From positions 1 to 9,488 of the forward strand of contig VGGM01000028.1 of assembly GCA_016868515.1 (NCBI GenBank): 9,488 nt of DNA, read 5' to 3'. This document shows, in pieces, positions 1 to 7,081 of the stretch. The notes beneath the pieces are model-generated. The model was not told where the DNA came from. It saw only the letters and a list, made by a program, of their open reading frames with translations, and made no database searches. Positions within the stretch are counted from its first letter, which is position 1. Each line of letters begins with the position of its first letter. Source of the DNA: Bacteroidota bacterium. Lineage in GTDB: Bacteria > Bacteroidota > Bacteroidia > Bacteroidales > VadinHA17. The position numbers were made by a program, and so were the translations under genes.

Positions 1-1
1 G

Positions 2-1297
2 AGACGGTTCGACCGTAACCGCGATGGCGCAGCTCTGCAGTATAAAATTGGTGACAATGTTGACTGGGAATACCTTGGGACAATAGGCGACGGAATAGAG
101 TGGTTCAATTCAACCCTGATAAAGGGACGCCCCGGAGGTGACCAGATAGGCTGGACAACCGTAAGCACTCCCGACCCCGGCTGGGTTGAGGTACGCAGAC
201 GTCTTGACGAACTAAACGGCATGAGGGATGTAAAGTTCCGTCTGGCATATGGATCGGATGGTACCTCACAGGATAATGAAGGTATTGCATTCGATGATGT
301 AAGGATAGGTACCCGAACCCGTAATGTTCTGCTCGAACACTTCACGAACAACTCATCAACTGCCGTGATAAGCGCAAACACAGCGGTAAATAATCTTGTC
401 AGCGGATTTGGCAGGGATGTGGTAAACATCAATTACCACACCGGTTTTCCTGGACCCGACCTGCTTTACAATGACATACCGGCCGACATGAGCGCAAGGG
501 TACTCTATTACGGCCTGACAAAGGTACCTTATTCGCTTGCTGACGGAGGTTTCAGCAGTGCCTTGTTTGCCGGGGTTTATGATTATGTGGCAGCGGTGAT
601 CGATAGCAATGACATTAACAAGCGAAGCCTTATCACCCCTGAGTTCCGGATCGAACTTACACCTGTTATAACCGGCGGTCTCCTGGTTGTCGACACCAGA
701 GTTACGGCAACAACCGACCTCACCGAGGAGAATCTCACCCTCTATATTGCAGTTACAGCAAAGCAGATTACAACCATAATATCAGCCAACGGTGAGACTG
801 TTTTCAGAAATACCCTCAGAAAGATGCTCCCCGATGCCGGGGGTATCAACCTGCCGAAAGCCTGGAGCAGGAACGAGGTTTATGATGCTCCCGATCTGGC
901 ATGGAATATAACGAATATTTACGATTCTGATGATATTGAAATAATTGCATTTATTCAGAACAATGTTACCCGGAAGATATATCAGGCCTCGGTATCGGCA
1001 ATTCAGGATGTCTCAGTGGGAGTGGATGACATATACGGCAGCAGTGCAGGGTTTACTCTGTATCCGAATCCTTCACAGGGAAGGATTGTAATAGATTTCG
1101 CGGAACCACTAGTTTCAACTGCAGTAATTGAAGTGATCGATCAGTCCGGATCAGTACTCCTGCAATACAATGCTGAGGCAGGCCGGTCATTTATCGGAAT
1201 TGATGACCTGGGGCTTAAGCAGGGTCTTTATATAGTCAGAATGAGAGCCGGAAATATAGTAAAGGGTACCCGGAAGCTGGTTGTGACCGGTCGCTGA
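2..1297 (+). CDS. T9SS type A sorting domain protein with MAM-like and Omp28-like domains (5' end missing)
   Basis: The reading frame is open from the first bases of the window, so this is the C-terminal 431 residues of a longer protein whose start lies outside. Visible residues 1-103 resemble the MAM/concanavalin-like beta-sandwich of secreted Bacteroidota proteins (DGAALQYKIGDN, later GIAFDDVRIG). Residues about 108-250 begin NVLLEHFTNN and resemble the Omp28-type thioredoxin-like domain, with a VPYSLADGG stretch where the cis-proline loop would lie. No cysteine occurs in the visible part, so a redox role is unlikely. Residues about 345-431 form a type A T9SS sorting domain (LYPNPSQGRIVIDF, then GLYIVRMRAG). 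By family knowledge this domain directs export across the outer membrane by T9SS and is then cleaved. The internal ATG at 221 lies inside the beta-sandwich and is not the start. The cargo function is unknown: surface adhesin or extracellular binding protein is inference. Confidence 0.88.
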   Translation, partial: RRFDRNRDGAALQYKIGDNVDWEYLGTIGDGIEWFNSTLIKGRPGGDQIGWTTVSTPDPGWVEVRRRLDELNGMRDVKFRLAYGSDGTSQDNEGIAFDDVRIGTRTRNVLLEHFTNNSSTAVISANTAVNNLVSGFGRDVVNINYHTGFPGPDLLYNDIPADMSARVLYYGLTKVPYSLADGGFSSALFAGVYDYVAAVIDSNDINKRSLITPEFRIELTPVITGGLLVVDTRVTATTDLTEENLTLYIAVTAKQITTIISANGETVFRNTLRKMLPDAGGINLPKAWSRNEVYDAPDLAWNITNIYDSDDIEIIAFIQNNVTRKIYQASVSAIQDVSVGVDDIYGSSAGFTLYPNPSQGRIVIDFAEPLVSTAVIEVIDQSGSVLLQYNAEAGRSFIGIDDLGLKQGLYIVRMRAGNIVKGTRKLVVTGR

Positions 1298-1334
1298 CGA
1301 CACACTAAGCGTAACAAAAATAGTATTACCTTTG

Positions 1335-1377
1335 CCCTCCTGTTCAGGCAACCAGATGGATGCCTGCCACAGGAGGG
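1335..1377 (+). terminator. Strong stem-loop after the T9SS gene, possible terminator
   Basis: CCCTCCTGT (1335-1343) pairs perfectly with ACAGGAGGG (1369-1377). Inside it CAGGCA (1345-1350) pairs with TGCCTG (1361-1366), separated from the outer stem by one base on the left and two on the right. The loop is ten bases. The downstream stretch TTGTATTATTA is T-rich but not a clean T-run. It lies 38 bases after the T9SS stop codon and 25 bases before gpmI. Termination of the upstream gene is the simplest reading. A structured gpmI leader is the alternative. Confidence 0.55.
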
Positions 1378-1401
1378 TTGTATTATTAATACATAGCTTA
1401 G

Positions 1402-2934
1402 ATGGCAGATAATAAGATACTTCTGATGATCCTTGATGGATGGGGGATAGGTGACGGTTCGAAGGCCGACGTAATAAGCAATGTGCCAACACCCAATATG
1501 AGCAGCCTTGCGGCGAACTATCCGGCATCAACACTAAGGGCATCGGGAGAGGATGTCGGACTGCCAGAAGGGCAGATGGGCAACTCAGAAGTAGGACACC
1601 TTAATATTGGAGCCGGAAGGGTTGTATACCAGGATCTTGTAAAAATCAACAAGGCATGCCGCTCGGGAGAGATAATGAGGAATGAGGTGCTTACGAAGGC
1701 ATTCAGGTACGCGGCCACCAACAATAAGCAGGTTCATTTCATGGGTCTTCTCAGCGACGGGGGTGTTCATTCTTCGAATGAGCATCTCTATTCTCTCTGC
1801 GAAATGACCAGGGAGTACGGACTGAAGAAGGTTTTTATACATGCCTTCGGCGATGGTCGTGATACTGATCCCAGGAGCGGGATAGGCTTTGTAAAGGAGC
1901 TTCTTGACCGCATTTCCAATACGCATGTCCGACTGGCATCATTCGCCGGAAGGTATTATGCAATGGATCGCGACAAGCGATGGGAAAGGGTAAGGGAGGC
2001 CTATGATATGATAGTGCATGGTACAGGAAAAAGAACCAGGGATATAGTTACAGCCATCAGTGAGTCATACAGCGGAGGTGTTACCGATGAGTTCATAAAG
2101 CCTATTGTTATTACCGACCTTAATAACCAGCCTGCAGGGCTTCTTAGAGAAGGAGATGTTGTTGTATTCATTAACTTCCGCAATGACAGGGTAAAGGAGC
2201 TTACCATTGCTCTTACACAGAAGGATATGCCTGAATATGGCATGAAAACAATACCTCTCCATTATTGTACAATGACACCTTACGATGCTACTTTCACGGG
2301 GCTGCATGTGATCTTTCCAAAGGAGAATGTCGACAATACCCTGGGTGAAATTCTTGCCAGGGCAGGAAAGAGGCAGCTCAGGATTGCTGAAACGGAGAAG
2401 TACGCACACGTTACCTTTTTCTTTTCAGGAGGGAGGGAGGAGGTTTTTGAGAATGAGGATAGAATACTTGTACCCTCCCCCAAGGTGGCGACCTACGACC
2501 TTAAGCCGGAAATGAGTGCTTACAAGGTAAAGGACTCGGTTGTTGATGCCATATCGTCAAATATGTATGATTTTATCTGCCTAAATTTCGCTAACGGTGA
2601 TATGGTGGGTCATACGGGCGTTTACACGGCAATTATGAAGGCAGTAGCTGCGGTTGATGAGTGTGTGGGTGAAGTTGTGAAAACTGCCCGTAAACAGGGT
2701 TACGAAATAGTTATTATGGCCGACCATGGCAATGCCGATTTTGCCCTTAACAGTGATGGCTCACCCAATACTGCCCATTCACTGAATCCGGTGCCATTCA
2801 TAGTGGTGTCTGACAGGGTTGCCGGCGTGAGCGAAGGTATACTTGCCGATGTGGCCCCTACCATTCTTGAGATGATGAACCTGAAGGCACCAGCCGAAAT
2901 GACGGGCAGGCCGCTTGTAAAACTCAAAACCTGA
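1402..2934 (+). CDS. gpmI: 2,3-bisphosphoglycerate-independent phosphoglycerate mutase
   Basis: Interconverts 3-phosphoglycerate and 2-phosphoglycerate in glycolysis and gluconeogenesis, in the cytosol, using two Mn ions and a phosphoserine intermediate. The 510-residue length is normal for the family. All expected active-site elements are visible: DGWG with metal ligand D12, the catalytic serine S62 in GNSEVGH, the substrate-loop stretches [11 protein letters not shown] and [12 protein letters not shown], then DMVGH (D400, H404), MADHGNAD (D441, H442) and H459 in NTAHSLNP. The spacing of these ligands matches the Geobacillus stearothermophilus enzyme with a shift of three residues. The ATG at 1402 gives the canonical N-terminus. 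No Shine-Dalgarno sequence is evident, as is common in Bacteroidota. The stop codon overlaps the start of the next gene by one base (TGATG). The enzyme appears intact. Confidence 0.98.
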   Translation: MADNKILLMILDGWGIGDGSKADVISNVPTPNMSSLAANYPASTLRASGEDVGLPEGQMGNSEVGHLNIGAGRVVYQDLVKINKACRSGEIMRNEVLTKAFRYAATNNKQVHFMGLLSDGGVHSSNEHLYSLCEMTREYGLKKVFIHAFGDGRDTDPRSGIGFVKELLDRISNTHVRLASFAGRYYAMDRDKRWERVREAYDMIVHGTGKRTRDIVTAISESYSGGVTDEFIKPIVITDLNNQPAGLLREGDVVVFINFRNDRVKELTIALTQKDMPEYGMKTIPLHYCTMTPYDATFTGLHVIFPKENVDNTLGEILARAGKRQLRIAETEKYAHVTFFFSGGREEVFENEDRILVPSPKVATYDLKPEMSAYKVKDSVVDAISSNMYDFICLNFANGDMVGHTGVYTAIMKAVAAVDECVGEVVKTARKQGYEIVIMADHGNADFALNSDGSPNTAHSLNPVPFIVVSDRVAGVSEGILADVAPTILEMMNLKAPAEMTGRPLVKLKT

Positions 2935-3518
2935 TGGTGAGGATAGGCGACACAATTGTAAGCCTTGATATTATCGGTGAACGGTTCAGATGTGACCTGT
3001 CGGTTTGCAGGGGAAATTGCTGCAGGTATGGCGATGCCGGCGCTCCATTAACACCGGGCGAATCTAAGATACTGGTAAGTCTCTTTCCCATACTGAAATC
3101 ATACCTCAGGCCTGAGGGTATAGATACTATTGAGCAACAGGGTACCAGTACAACTGATTTTCAGGGCGAACTGGTAACACCACTGATCAATGGAGAGGAA
3201 TGTGCCTACACAATAGTAAAGGATGGTATCTATATGTGTGGAATCGAAAAAGCCTGGCACGATGGCGCAATCGGGTTTCTGAAACCACTTTCATGTCATC
3301 TCTTCCCGGTGAGGATCAAACAGTTTGACGATTTTACCGCCGTTAATTATGAGAAGTGGTCAATATGCCAGGGAGGGAGGGAATCGGGCAGGCTCAATGA
3401 TCTGAGAGTTTACAGGTTCCTGAAGCAACCTCTCATAAGGGCTTTCGGCGGGGATTGGTACAATGAGCTTGAAACAGTTCGCAGGGAGCTTCCTGCTTCA
3501 GGTATCAGTGACATCTGA
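2934..3518 (+). CDS. DUF3109 family cysteine-rich protein
   Basis: A 194-residue protein recognised as DUF3109 from the pattern CDLSVCRGNCC followed by GDAGAPLTPGE. It has eight cysteines: C20, C25, C29 and C30 in a C-x4-C-x3-CC cluster, then C90, C102, C121 (LSCHLFPVR) and C145 (SICQGG). This arrangement recalls the YkgJ-type putative zinc- or iron-chelating families, so metal or Fe-S binding is a reasonable inference. No function is established to my knowledge. There is no signal peptide or membrane segment, so it is probably cytosolic. The ATG shares its A with the last base of the gpmI stop, which points to translational coupling. A GTG lies directly after the ATG, in the same frame, but the ATG fits the family N-terminus. 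Length is typical and the gene appears intact. Confidence 0.9.
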   Translation: MVRIGDTIVSLDIIGERFRCDLSVCRGNCCRYGDAGAPLTPGESKILVSLFPILKSYLRPEGIDTIEQQGTSTTDFQGELVTPLINGEECAYTIVKDGIYMCGIEKAWHDGAIGFLKPLSCHLFPVRIKQFDDFTAVNYEKWSICQGGRESGRLNDLRVYRFLKQPLIRAFGGDWYNELETVRRELPASGISDI

Positions 3519-3519
3519 C

Positions 3520-3557
3520 AACCCGGGGTTTTCATATTCCACGTTCCGGTTTTTTTT
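3520..3557 (+). terminator. Weak hairpin plus T-run after the DUF3109 gene
   Basis: AACCCGG (3520-3526) can pair with CCGGTT (3546-3551) if one C is bulged, with a loop of about 19 bases. The right arm runs directly into eight T residues (3550-3557) and a second T-run after GG. The position, one base after the stop codon of the gpmI-DUF3109 pair, suits an intrinsic terminator, but the stem is short and the loop is large. Confidence 0.35.
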
Positions 3558-3586
3558 GGTTTTTAGTGCATGCTTTTATATCTTTA
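3555..3586 (+). promoter_or_regulatory. Bacteroidota-type promoter for the M20 dipeptidase gene
   Basis: TTTG at 3555-3558 is followed, after 20 bases, by TATCTTTA at 3579-3586. The known Bacteroidota consensus is TTTG at about -33 and TAnnTTTG at about -7, so the first element is exact and the second differs only at its last base. Transcription would start near 3592-3595, leaving a leader of about 23 bases before the ATG at 3617. The -33 element overlaps the T-run of the preceding putative terminator. Confidence 0.6.
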
Positions 3587-3616
3587 GCAGGATTGAACCA
3601 CTAACATCATTTAATA

Positions 3617-4990
3617 ATGGAAAAGTTTAAAAAGTATATTGATGATAACCGCGAGAGGTTTCTGTCGGAGTTATTTGATTTCATACGGATTCCTTCAGTA
3701 AGCGCCAAGGCTGAAAACAAGGAAGATATGGTCAGATGTGCCGAGTTTGTGAAGAAATCGCTGCTCGATGCCGGTGCTGACAGGGCAGAGGTTTATAAAA
3801 CCGACGGACATCCTATTGTATTTGGTGAGAAGAAGGTTAAGGAGGGTTTGCCAACTGTACTTATCTACGGGCATTATGATGTTCAGCCTGCCGAGCCTCT
3901 GGAGCTTTGGAAATCACCGCCTTTTGAGCCTGAGATCAGGGATGGGAAGATATATGCAAGAGGTGCCGATGATGACAAGGGTCAGCTCTTCATGCATGTT
4001 AAGGCTTTTGAGATGATGAACAGCATGTCGGAATTACCCTGCAATATAAAATTCATGATTGAGGGAGAAGAAGAAGTCGGTTCATCGAACCTTGAGGGTT
4101 TCTGCTCAAGGAACAAGGAGATGCTGTCAGCCGATGTGATACTTATATCTGATACCACCATGATAGCCCAGGATACTCCCAGTGTGACATCGGGTCTGAG
4201 GGGGCTTTCATACATGCAGGTTGAGGTTACAGGGCCGAACAGGGACCTGCATTCAGGGCTATACGGAGGTGCGGTGGTCAACCCGTGCAATATTCTCTGC
4301 GATATGATATCATCACTTAAGGATGAAAACGGCCGGATCACCATTCCGGGGTTCTACGACGATGTGATTGAGATCAGCACTGAAGAACGGGCAAAGATGG
4401 CCGGAAGGCCGTATAATCACGAAGAATTCATGAAATCGGTCGATGTTGATGCCCTTGGCGGAGAGGCCGGGTTCTCAACACATGAAAGGATAGGTATCAG
4501 ACCATCGCTCGATGTCAATGGCATATGGGGCGGATATACCGGTGAAGGAGCGAAGACCATACTGCCCTCGAAGGCCTATGCAAAGATATCAATGAGGCTG
4601 GTTCCGAATCAGAATGCTGAGAAGATTGCTGATCTCTTTATCAGGCACTTTACCTCTGCTGCACCTGCCGGAGTAAGGGTTAAGGCTGAGTATCTGCACG
4701 GTGGTCAGGCTTATGTAAGTCCTTTGACTACTGCTGAGTACGAAGCTGCATCGAGGGCCCTTGAAACTACCTTTGGCAAGAAGCCGATCCCGGTGCGGAG
4801 CGGGGGGAGTATACCTATCGTAGCCGTATTTGAGAAGGTGCTGGGTATCAAGTCGATATTGCTGGGTTTCGGCCTTGATTCCGATGCCATTCACTCACCT
4901 AATGAGAGCTACCCGCTTTTCAACTTTTTCAGGGGAATTGAGACAATACCGCTCTACTACAGGCACTATGCAGAATTGAAGAGGGGTTAG
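3617..4990 (+). CDS. M20 family metallodipeptidase (carnosinase/CNDP-like)
   Basis: A complete 457-residue zinc peptidase of family M20, closest in look to the CNDP/carnosinase-like dipeptidases that cleave short peptides in the cytosol. No signal peptide is present. The two-metal site is intact: H86 and catalytic-support D88 in YGHYDVQP, bridging D119 in GADDDKGQ, general base E152 and ligand E153 in EGEEEVGS, D179 in ISDTT, and H426 in DSDAIHSPNE. H212 in DLHSGLYGG matches the histidine that reaches across the dimer in this family, within the inserted dimerisation domain (about residues 190-360). The start at 3617 gives the usual MEKFKKYI-type N-terminus and sits about 23 bases after the predicted transcription start. 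It appears to be a single-gene unit. Exact substrate cannot be told from sequence. Confidence 0.95.
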   Translation: MEKFKKYIDDNRERFLSELFDFIRIPSVSAKAENKEDMVRCAEFVKKSLLDAGADRAEVYKTDGHPIVFGEKKVKEGLPTVLIYGHYDVQPAEPLELWKSPPFEPEIRDGKIYARGADDDKGQLFMHVKAFEMMNSMSELPCNIKFMIEGEEEVGSSNLEGFCSRNKEMLSADVILISDTTMIAQDTPSVTSGLRGLSYMQVEVTGPNRDLHSGLYGGAVVNPCNILCDMISSLKDENGRITIPGFYDDVIEISTEERAKMAGRPYNHEEFMKSVDVDALGGEAGFSTHERIGIRPSLDVNGIWGGYTGEGAKTILPSKAYAKISMRLVPNQNAEKIADLFIRHFTSAAPAGVRVKAEYLHGGQAYVSPLTTAEYEAASRALETTFGKKPIPVRSGGSIPIVAVFEKVLGIKSILLGFGLDSDAIHSPNESYPLFNFFRGIETIPLYYRHYAELKRG

Positions 4991-5002
4991 CTATCAATAG
5001 CT
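4989..5002. terminator. Small palindrome between convergent genes
   Basis: AGCTA (4989-4993) and TAGCT (4998-5002) form a five-pair stem around TCAA in the 23-base gap between the stop codons of the peptidase (+) and the CNNM gene (-). GGG just upstream (4984-4986) and CCC at about 5009-5011 could extend it across an internal loop. The place suits a shared two-way terminator, but the stem is weak and neither side has a proper T-run. Confidence 0.25.
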
Positions 5003-5013
5003 TTGCAGCCCGG

Positions 5014-6279
5014 TTATTGCTCTGACTTAAGGGAAACCAGTTCAAGGCGGGTTGCCGACACTTTAGTGACACGTATTAAGCTGTTGCCGATCCTGATTAC
5101 ATCGTTGGGCTTCGGAATACTTCCGTAATGATAGAATACAAGACCGGCCAGGGTTTCGTAGTCATCGCGTTCGGGGAGGTTCAGGTTATATGTTTCGTTC
5201 AGGTAGTCAATATTGAGCCTTCCTGAAAAGAGGTATTCCCCGGGACCGGTCTGTTTTTCGGTAAAGTCGTATGAGTCGTGTTCGTCTTCTATGTCACCCA
5301 CAATCTCCTCGAGCACGTCCTCGATGGTTACCATACCCGAGGTTCCCCCGAATTCATCGACAACCAGGGCGACATTCCTCTTGCCTTCGACGAATATCTT
5401 CAGAAGCTTGTTTGCGGCCATAGTTTCAGGTACGATAGCCAGTTTCCTGAGGCACGACCTGATGTCGGACGGATTCTTGTAGAGGTCCTTAAGCTCGAAA
5501 TATCCTATTATATTGTCAATGGTGTTTTCGAATATGGGAATTTTTGAGTAGCCGGTATCAATAAATTTTTGTCTAAGTTCCGGGACAGGCGAGTTGATGT
5601 CGGCTGCCACAATTTCGGTTCGTGGTACCATGCATTCCCTGAGTTTTACATTTGGGAACTCAAGGGCTTTCCGGAATATCTGAATGTCGCGGCTTTCGGA
5701 AGTCTCTTCATCACTGGTTTCCTTTTCCCCCATGCTGGCAAAATGATGCAGTTCTTCACGGCTAAAAACCACATTCTCATTTTCATGTTTTTGTTTTCCC
5801 TTTCCGGTTGTGAGCATGATGAAAAGTCTGGAAATCCATAGAGTAATTCTGGCCACCGGGTAAAAGATGTAGTAAAAGAAGAGTGCAGGAACGCTGAGGT
5901 TCTTCAGGAGTTTATTTGGTGCCAGTATGAAAATATTCTTTGGAAGGAATTCAGCAATGAAGAGTACCAGTGTTGTGGAAAGAAGGGCAATAATTACAAG
6001 TATTGCTGCATCTGACCGTATCAGAGGTTCCAGTAACGGTGACATCAGGCGGAAAAATACCAGCCCGATGATGACGAGAGAAACATTGTTACCCACCAGC
6101 ATTGTCGATATAAACTGCCCCGGGTTTTTAACGAACATCGAGGTAACGAGGCCGGTGAACGATCCGTGTTTTTTGTCGAGTTCTATTCTAAGCCTGTTCG
6201 CGGAGATGAAAGCAATCTCCATTCCGGAAAAAAATGCCGAGAAGAGTACTGCTGTAATAATTAATATTAAGTCCCCCAT
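5014..6279 (-). CDS. CNNM/CorC-HlyC family membrane protein with CBS pair
   Basis: A 421-residue protein of the DUF21-CBS-CorC_HlyC architecture, often annotated as hemolysin; family members are implicated in Mg2+ or Co2+ transport. Membrane segments lie at about residues 1-23 (containing SGMEIAFIS), 58-80, 91-116 (ending AEFLPKN, the family's conserved E..PK element) and 131-157. A charged linker (about 160-200) leads to two CBS domains at about 218-270 (MVPRTEIVA, YSKIPIFENT) and 275-330 (VALVVDEFGGTSG, then EDVLEEIVGDIEDE). The C-terminal CorC_HlyC domain spans about 345-418. The ATG at 6279 was chosen because the membrane segment begins right after it (MGDLILIITA) and an AGG lies a few bases upstream. 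The frame stays open to an ATG at 6396, but that extension overlaps the preceding gene and is rich in unlikely soluble sequence. It is the last gene of the - strand operon. The gliding protein GldE shares the fold, but gene context does not favour it. Confidence 0.9.
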   Translation of the reverse strand: MGDLILIITAVLFSAFFSGMEIAFISANRLRIELDKKHGSFTGLVTSMFVKNPGQFISTMLVGNNVSLVIIGLVFFRLMSPLLEPLIRSDAAILVIIALLSTTLVLFIAEFLPKNIFILAPNKLLKNLSVPALFFYYIFYPVARITLWISRLFIMLTTGKGKQKHENENVVFSREELHHFASMGEKETSDEETSESRDIQIFRKALEFPNVKLRECMVPRTEIVAADINSPVPELRQKFIDTGYSKIPIFENTIDNIIGYFELKDLYKNPSDIRSCLRKLAIVPETMAANKLLKIFVEGKRNVALVVDEFGGTSGMVTIEDVLEEIVGDIEDEHDSYDFTEKQTGPGEYLFSGRLNIDYLNETYNLNLPERDDYETLAGLVFYHYGSIPKPNDVIRIGNSLIRVTKVSATRLELVSLKSEQ

Positions 6280-6337
6280 AATCCTGCAACTCAATGACCC
6301 TGTAAAACCACCACGACAAAACGACCCATTTACAAAT

Positions 6338-6520
6338 CTATGATTTCTTCCTCTGGTTCCATCTGAAGAGATACATTGCAGCTGATACCACTGCAATTAT
6401 TGAAAACACAACTGAATCGCGGGTCTCACCCCTGGTTACAGAGATATAGACTGCAACTGCGGCCATTATGAATACCACGATCCATGCGAATTCAATTATT
6501 ATCCTGAATTTACTGTTCAT
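6338..6520 (-). CDS. Small two-helix membrane protein (60 residues), function unknown
   Basis: It encodes 60 residues with two predicted membrane helices, about residues 8-27 (IIEFAWIVVFIMAAVAVYI) and 37-52 (VVFSIIAVVSAAMYLF), joined by a short polar turn (TRGETRDS) and ending in a basic tail (RWNQRKKS). The positive tail suggests that the C-terminus is cytosolic, and by symmetry the N-terminus too. Its ATG lies inside the end of lptC and overlaps it by 11 bases in another frame, a common sign of coupled translation. The frame keeps its stop 58 bases before the CNNM start. I do not recognise a named family. Placement between lptC and a CNNM gene suggests an inner-membrane accessory role, which is inference only. 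Confidence 0.78.
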   Translation of the reverse strand: MNSKFRIIIEFAWIVVFIMAAVAVYISVTRGETRDSVVFSIIAVVSAAMYLFRWNQRKKS

Positions 6521-7079
6521 CGTTAAGATAGATTATTGCATTGCCATTCCTTATTTCCCACCGGGAGAAGCGGGTATCCGATTCAAAGCCAGTTCCTGAG
6601 ATAATCCTCTCCTCACCGGTGATTCGCACGAACCTCTCTGTGTAAACCATTTCTTTTTCCTCTTCCCAGTAGAGAAGCTCGGTTTCAAGCAATTCGTTGT
6701 TTTCGTTGCGGGCTTTTACATCATATCTTAATTCCCACATCTTGTTGTTTTCGTGATATCGTGCATATCGTGCACTCAGTGAGGCTACCTGTGTGGTTTT
6801 CCCGTCATAGAAGACAACCTCTATACCGTAAGGAAATTCATTGTAGGGATCAGCTTTTCTGTTGTACCTGTTCATAAGAGGTGACTTCATTACAAGCTGG
6901 ATTCGTCCGGAGTCGGAATGAATGGTTTCAAAGTTTCTGACAGTCAGTGCCGGGAGGTCATATGCATCGAAACCGGTGACTGTGTCAATCGAATTGTCAC
7001 ATGATAAAATGAATGCAGTCCCGGCCAGCAGGACTGCAATACTCTTTACGATCTGTCTTATTTTACCTGTGCATTTCAC
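6510..7079 (-). CDS. lptC: LPS export periplasmic protein LptC (lipoprotein form)
   Basis: A 189-residue protein matching the Bacteroidota LptC type. In the Lpt bridge, LptC takes lipopolysaccharide from the LptBFG transporter in the inner membrane and passes it to LptA-like periplasmic domains. Residues 1-26 form a basic then hydrophobic signal with a lipobox-like end (FILSC), so C27 is probably lipidated, unlike the single-helix anchor of E. coli LptC. Residues about 40-185 are beta-rich and fit the LptC jellyroll, with SARYARYHENNKMWELRYDV and the late GTGFESDTRFSRWEI typical of the family. The start codon is GTG at 7079-7077: no in-frame ATG occurs until well past the signal peptide, and AGGA lies seven bases upstream. 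It begins two bases after the TPR gene stop and overlaps the next gene by 11 bases. A nine-base tandem duplication lies inside it. Confidence 0.88.
   Translation of the reverse strand: MKCTGKIRQIVKSIAVLLAGTAFILSCDNSIDTVTGFDAYDLPALTVRNFETIHSDSGRIQLVMKSPLMNRYNRKADPYNEFPYGIEVVFYDGKTTQVASLSARYARYHENNKMWELRYDVKARNENNELLETELLYWEEEKEMVYTERFVRITGEERIISGTGFESDTRFSRWEIRNGNAIIYLNDEQ
6756..6773 (-). repeat. In-frame 9-base tandem duplication inside lptC
   Basis: Two exact adjacent copies of ATATCGTGC (+ strand) lie in lptC and encode ARY twice in SARYARYHENN. The unit is three codons, so the frame is kept. The second A.Y is expected in LptC proteins, so slippage in an already repetitive motif is a likely origin. 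Confidence 0.7.
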
Positions 7080-7081
7080 TC

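Noticed and set aside
1327..1334. TACCTTTG as the -7 element of a gpmI promoter
   Set aside because: It fits TAnnTTTG exactly, but no TTG or TTTG lies about 20 bases upstream and the strong hairpin begins right after it; kept only as a possibility in the inverted-repeat finding.
5014..6279. Assignment as gliding motility protein GldE
   Set aside because: GldE shares the DUF21-CBS-CorC layout, but no other gld gene is nearby and the gene sits in an lptC operon; a general CNNM/CorC call is safer.
5213..6343. Several + strand open frames of 89-138 codons opposite the CNNM gene
   Set aside because: They are antisense to a well-supported conserved gene, contain low-likelihood protein sequence and have no domain or start signal.
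6280..6396. N-terminal extension of the CNNM protein by 39 residues to an ATG at 6396
   Set aside because: It overlaps the 60-residue membrane protein gene, lacks membrane or signal character, and the family N-terminal helix starts right after the ATG at 6279.
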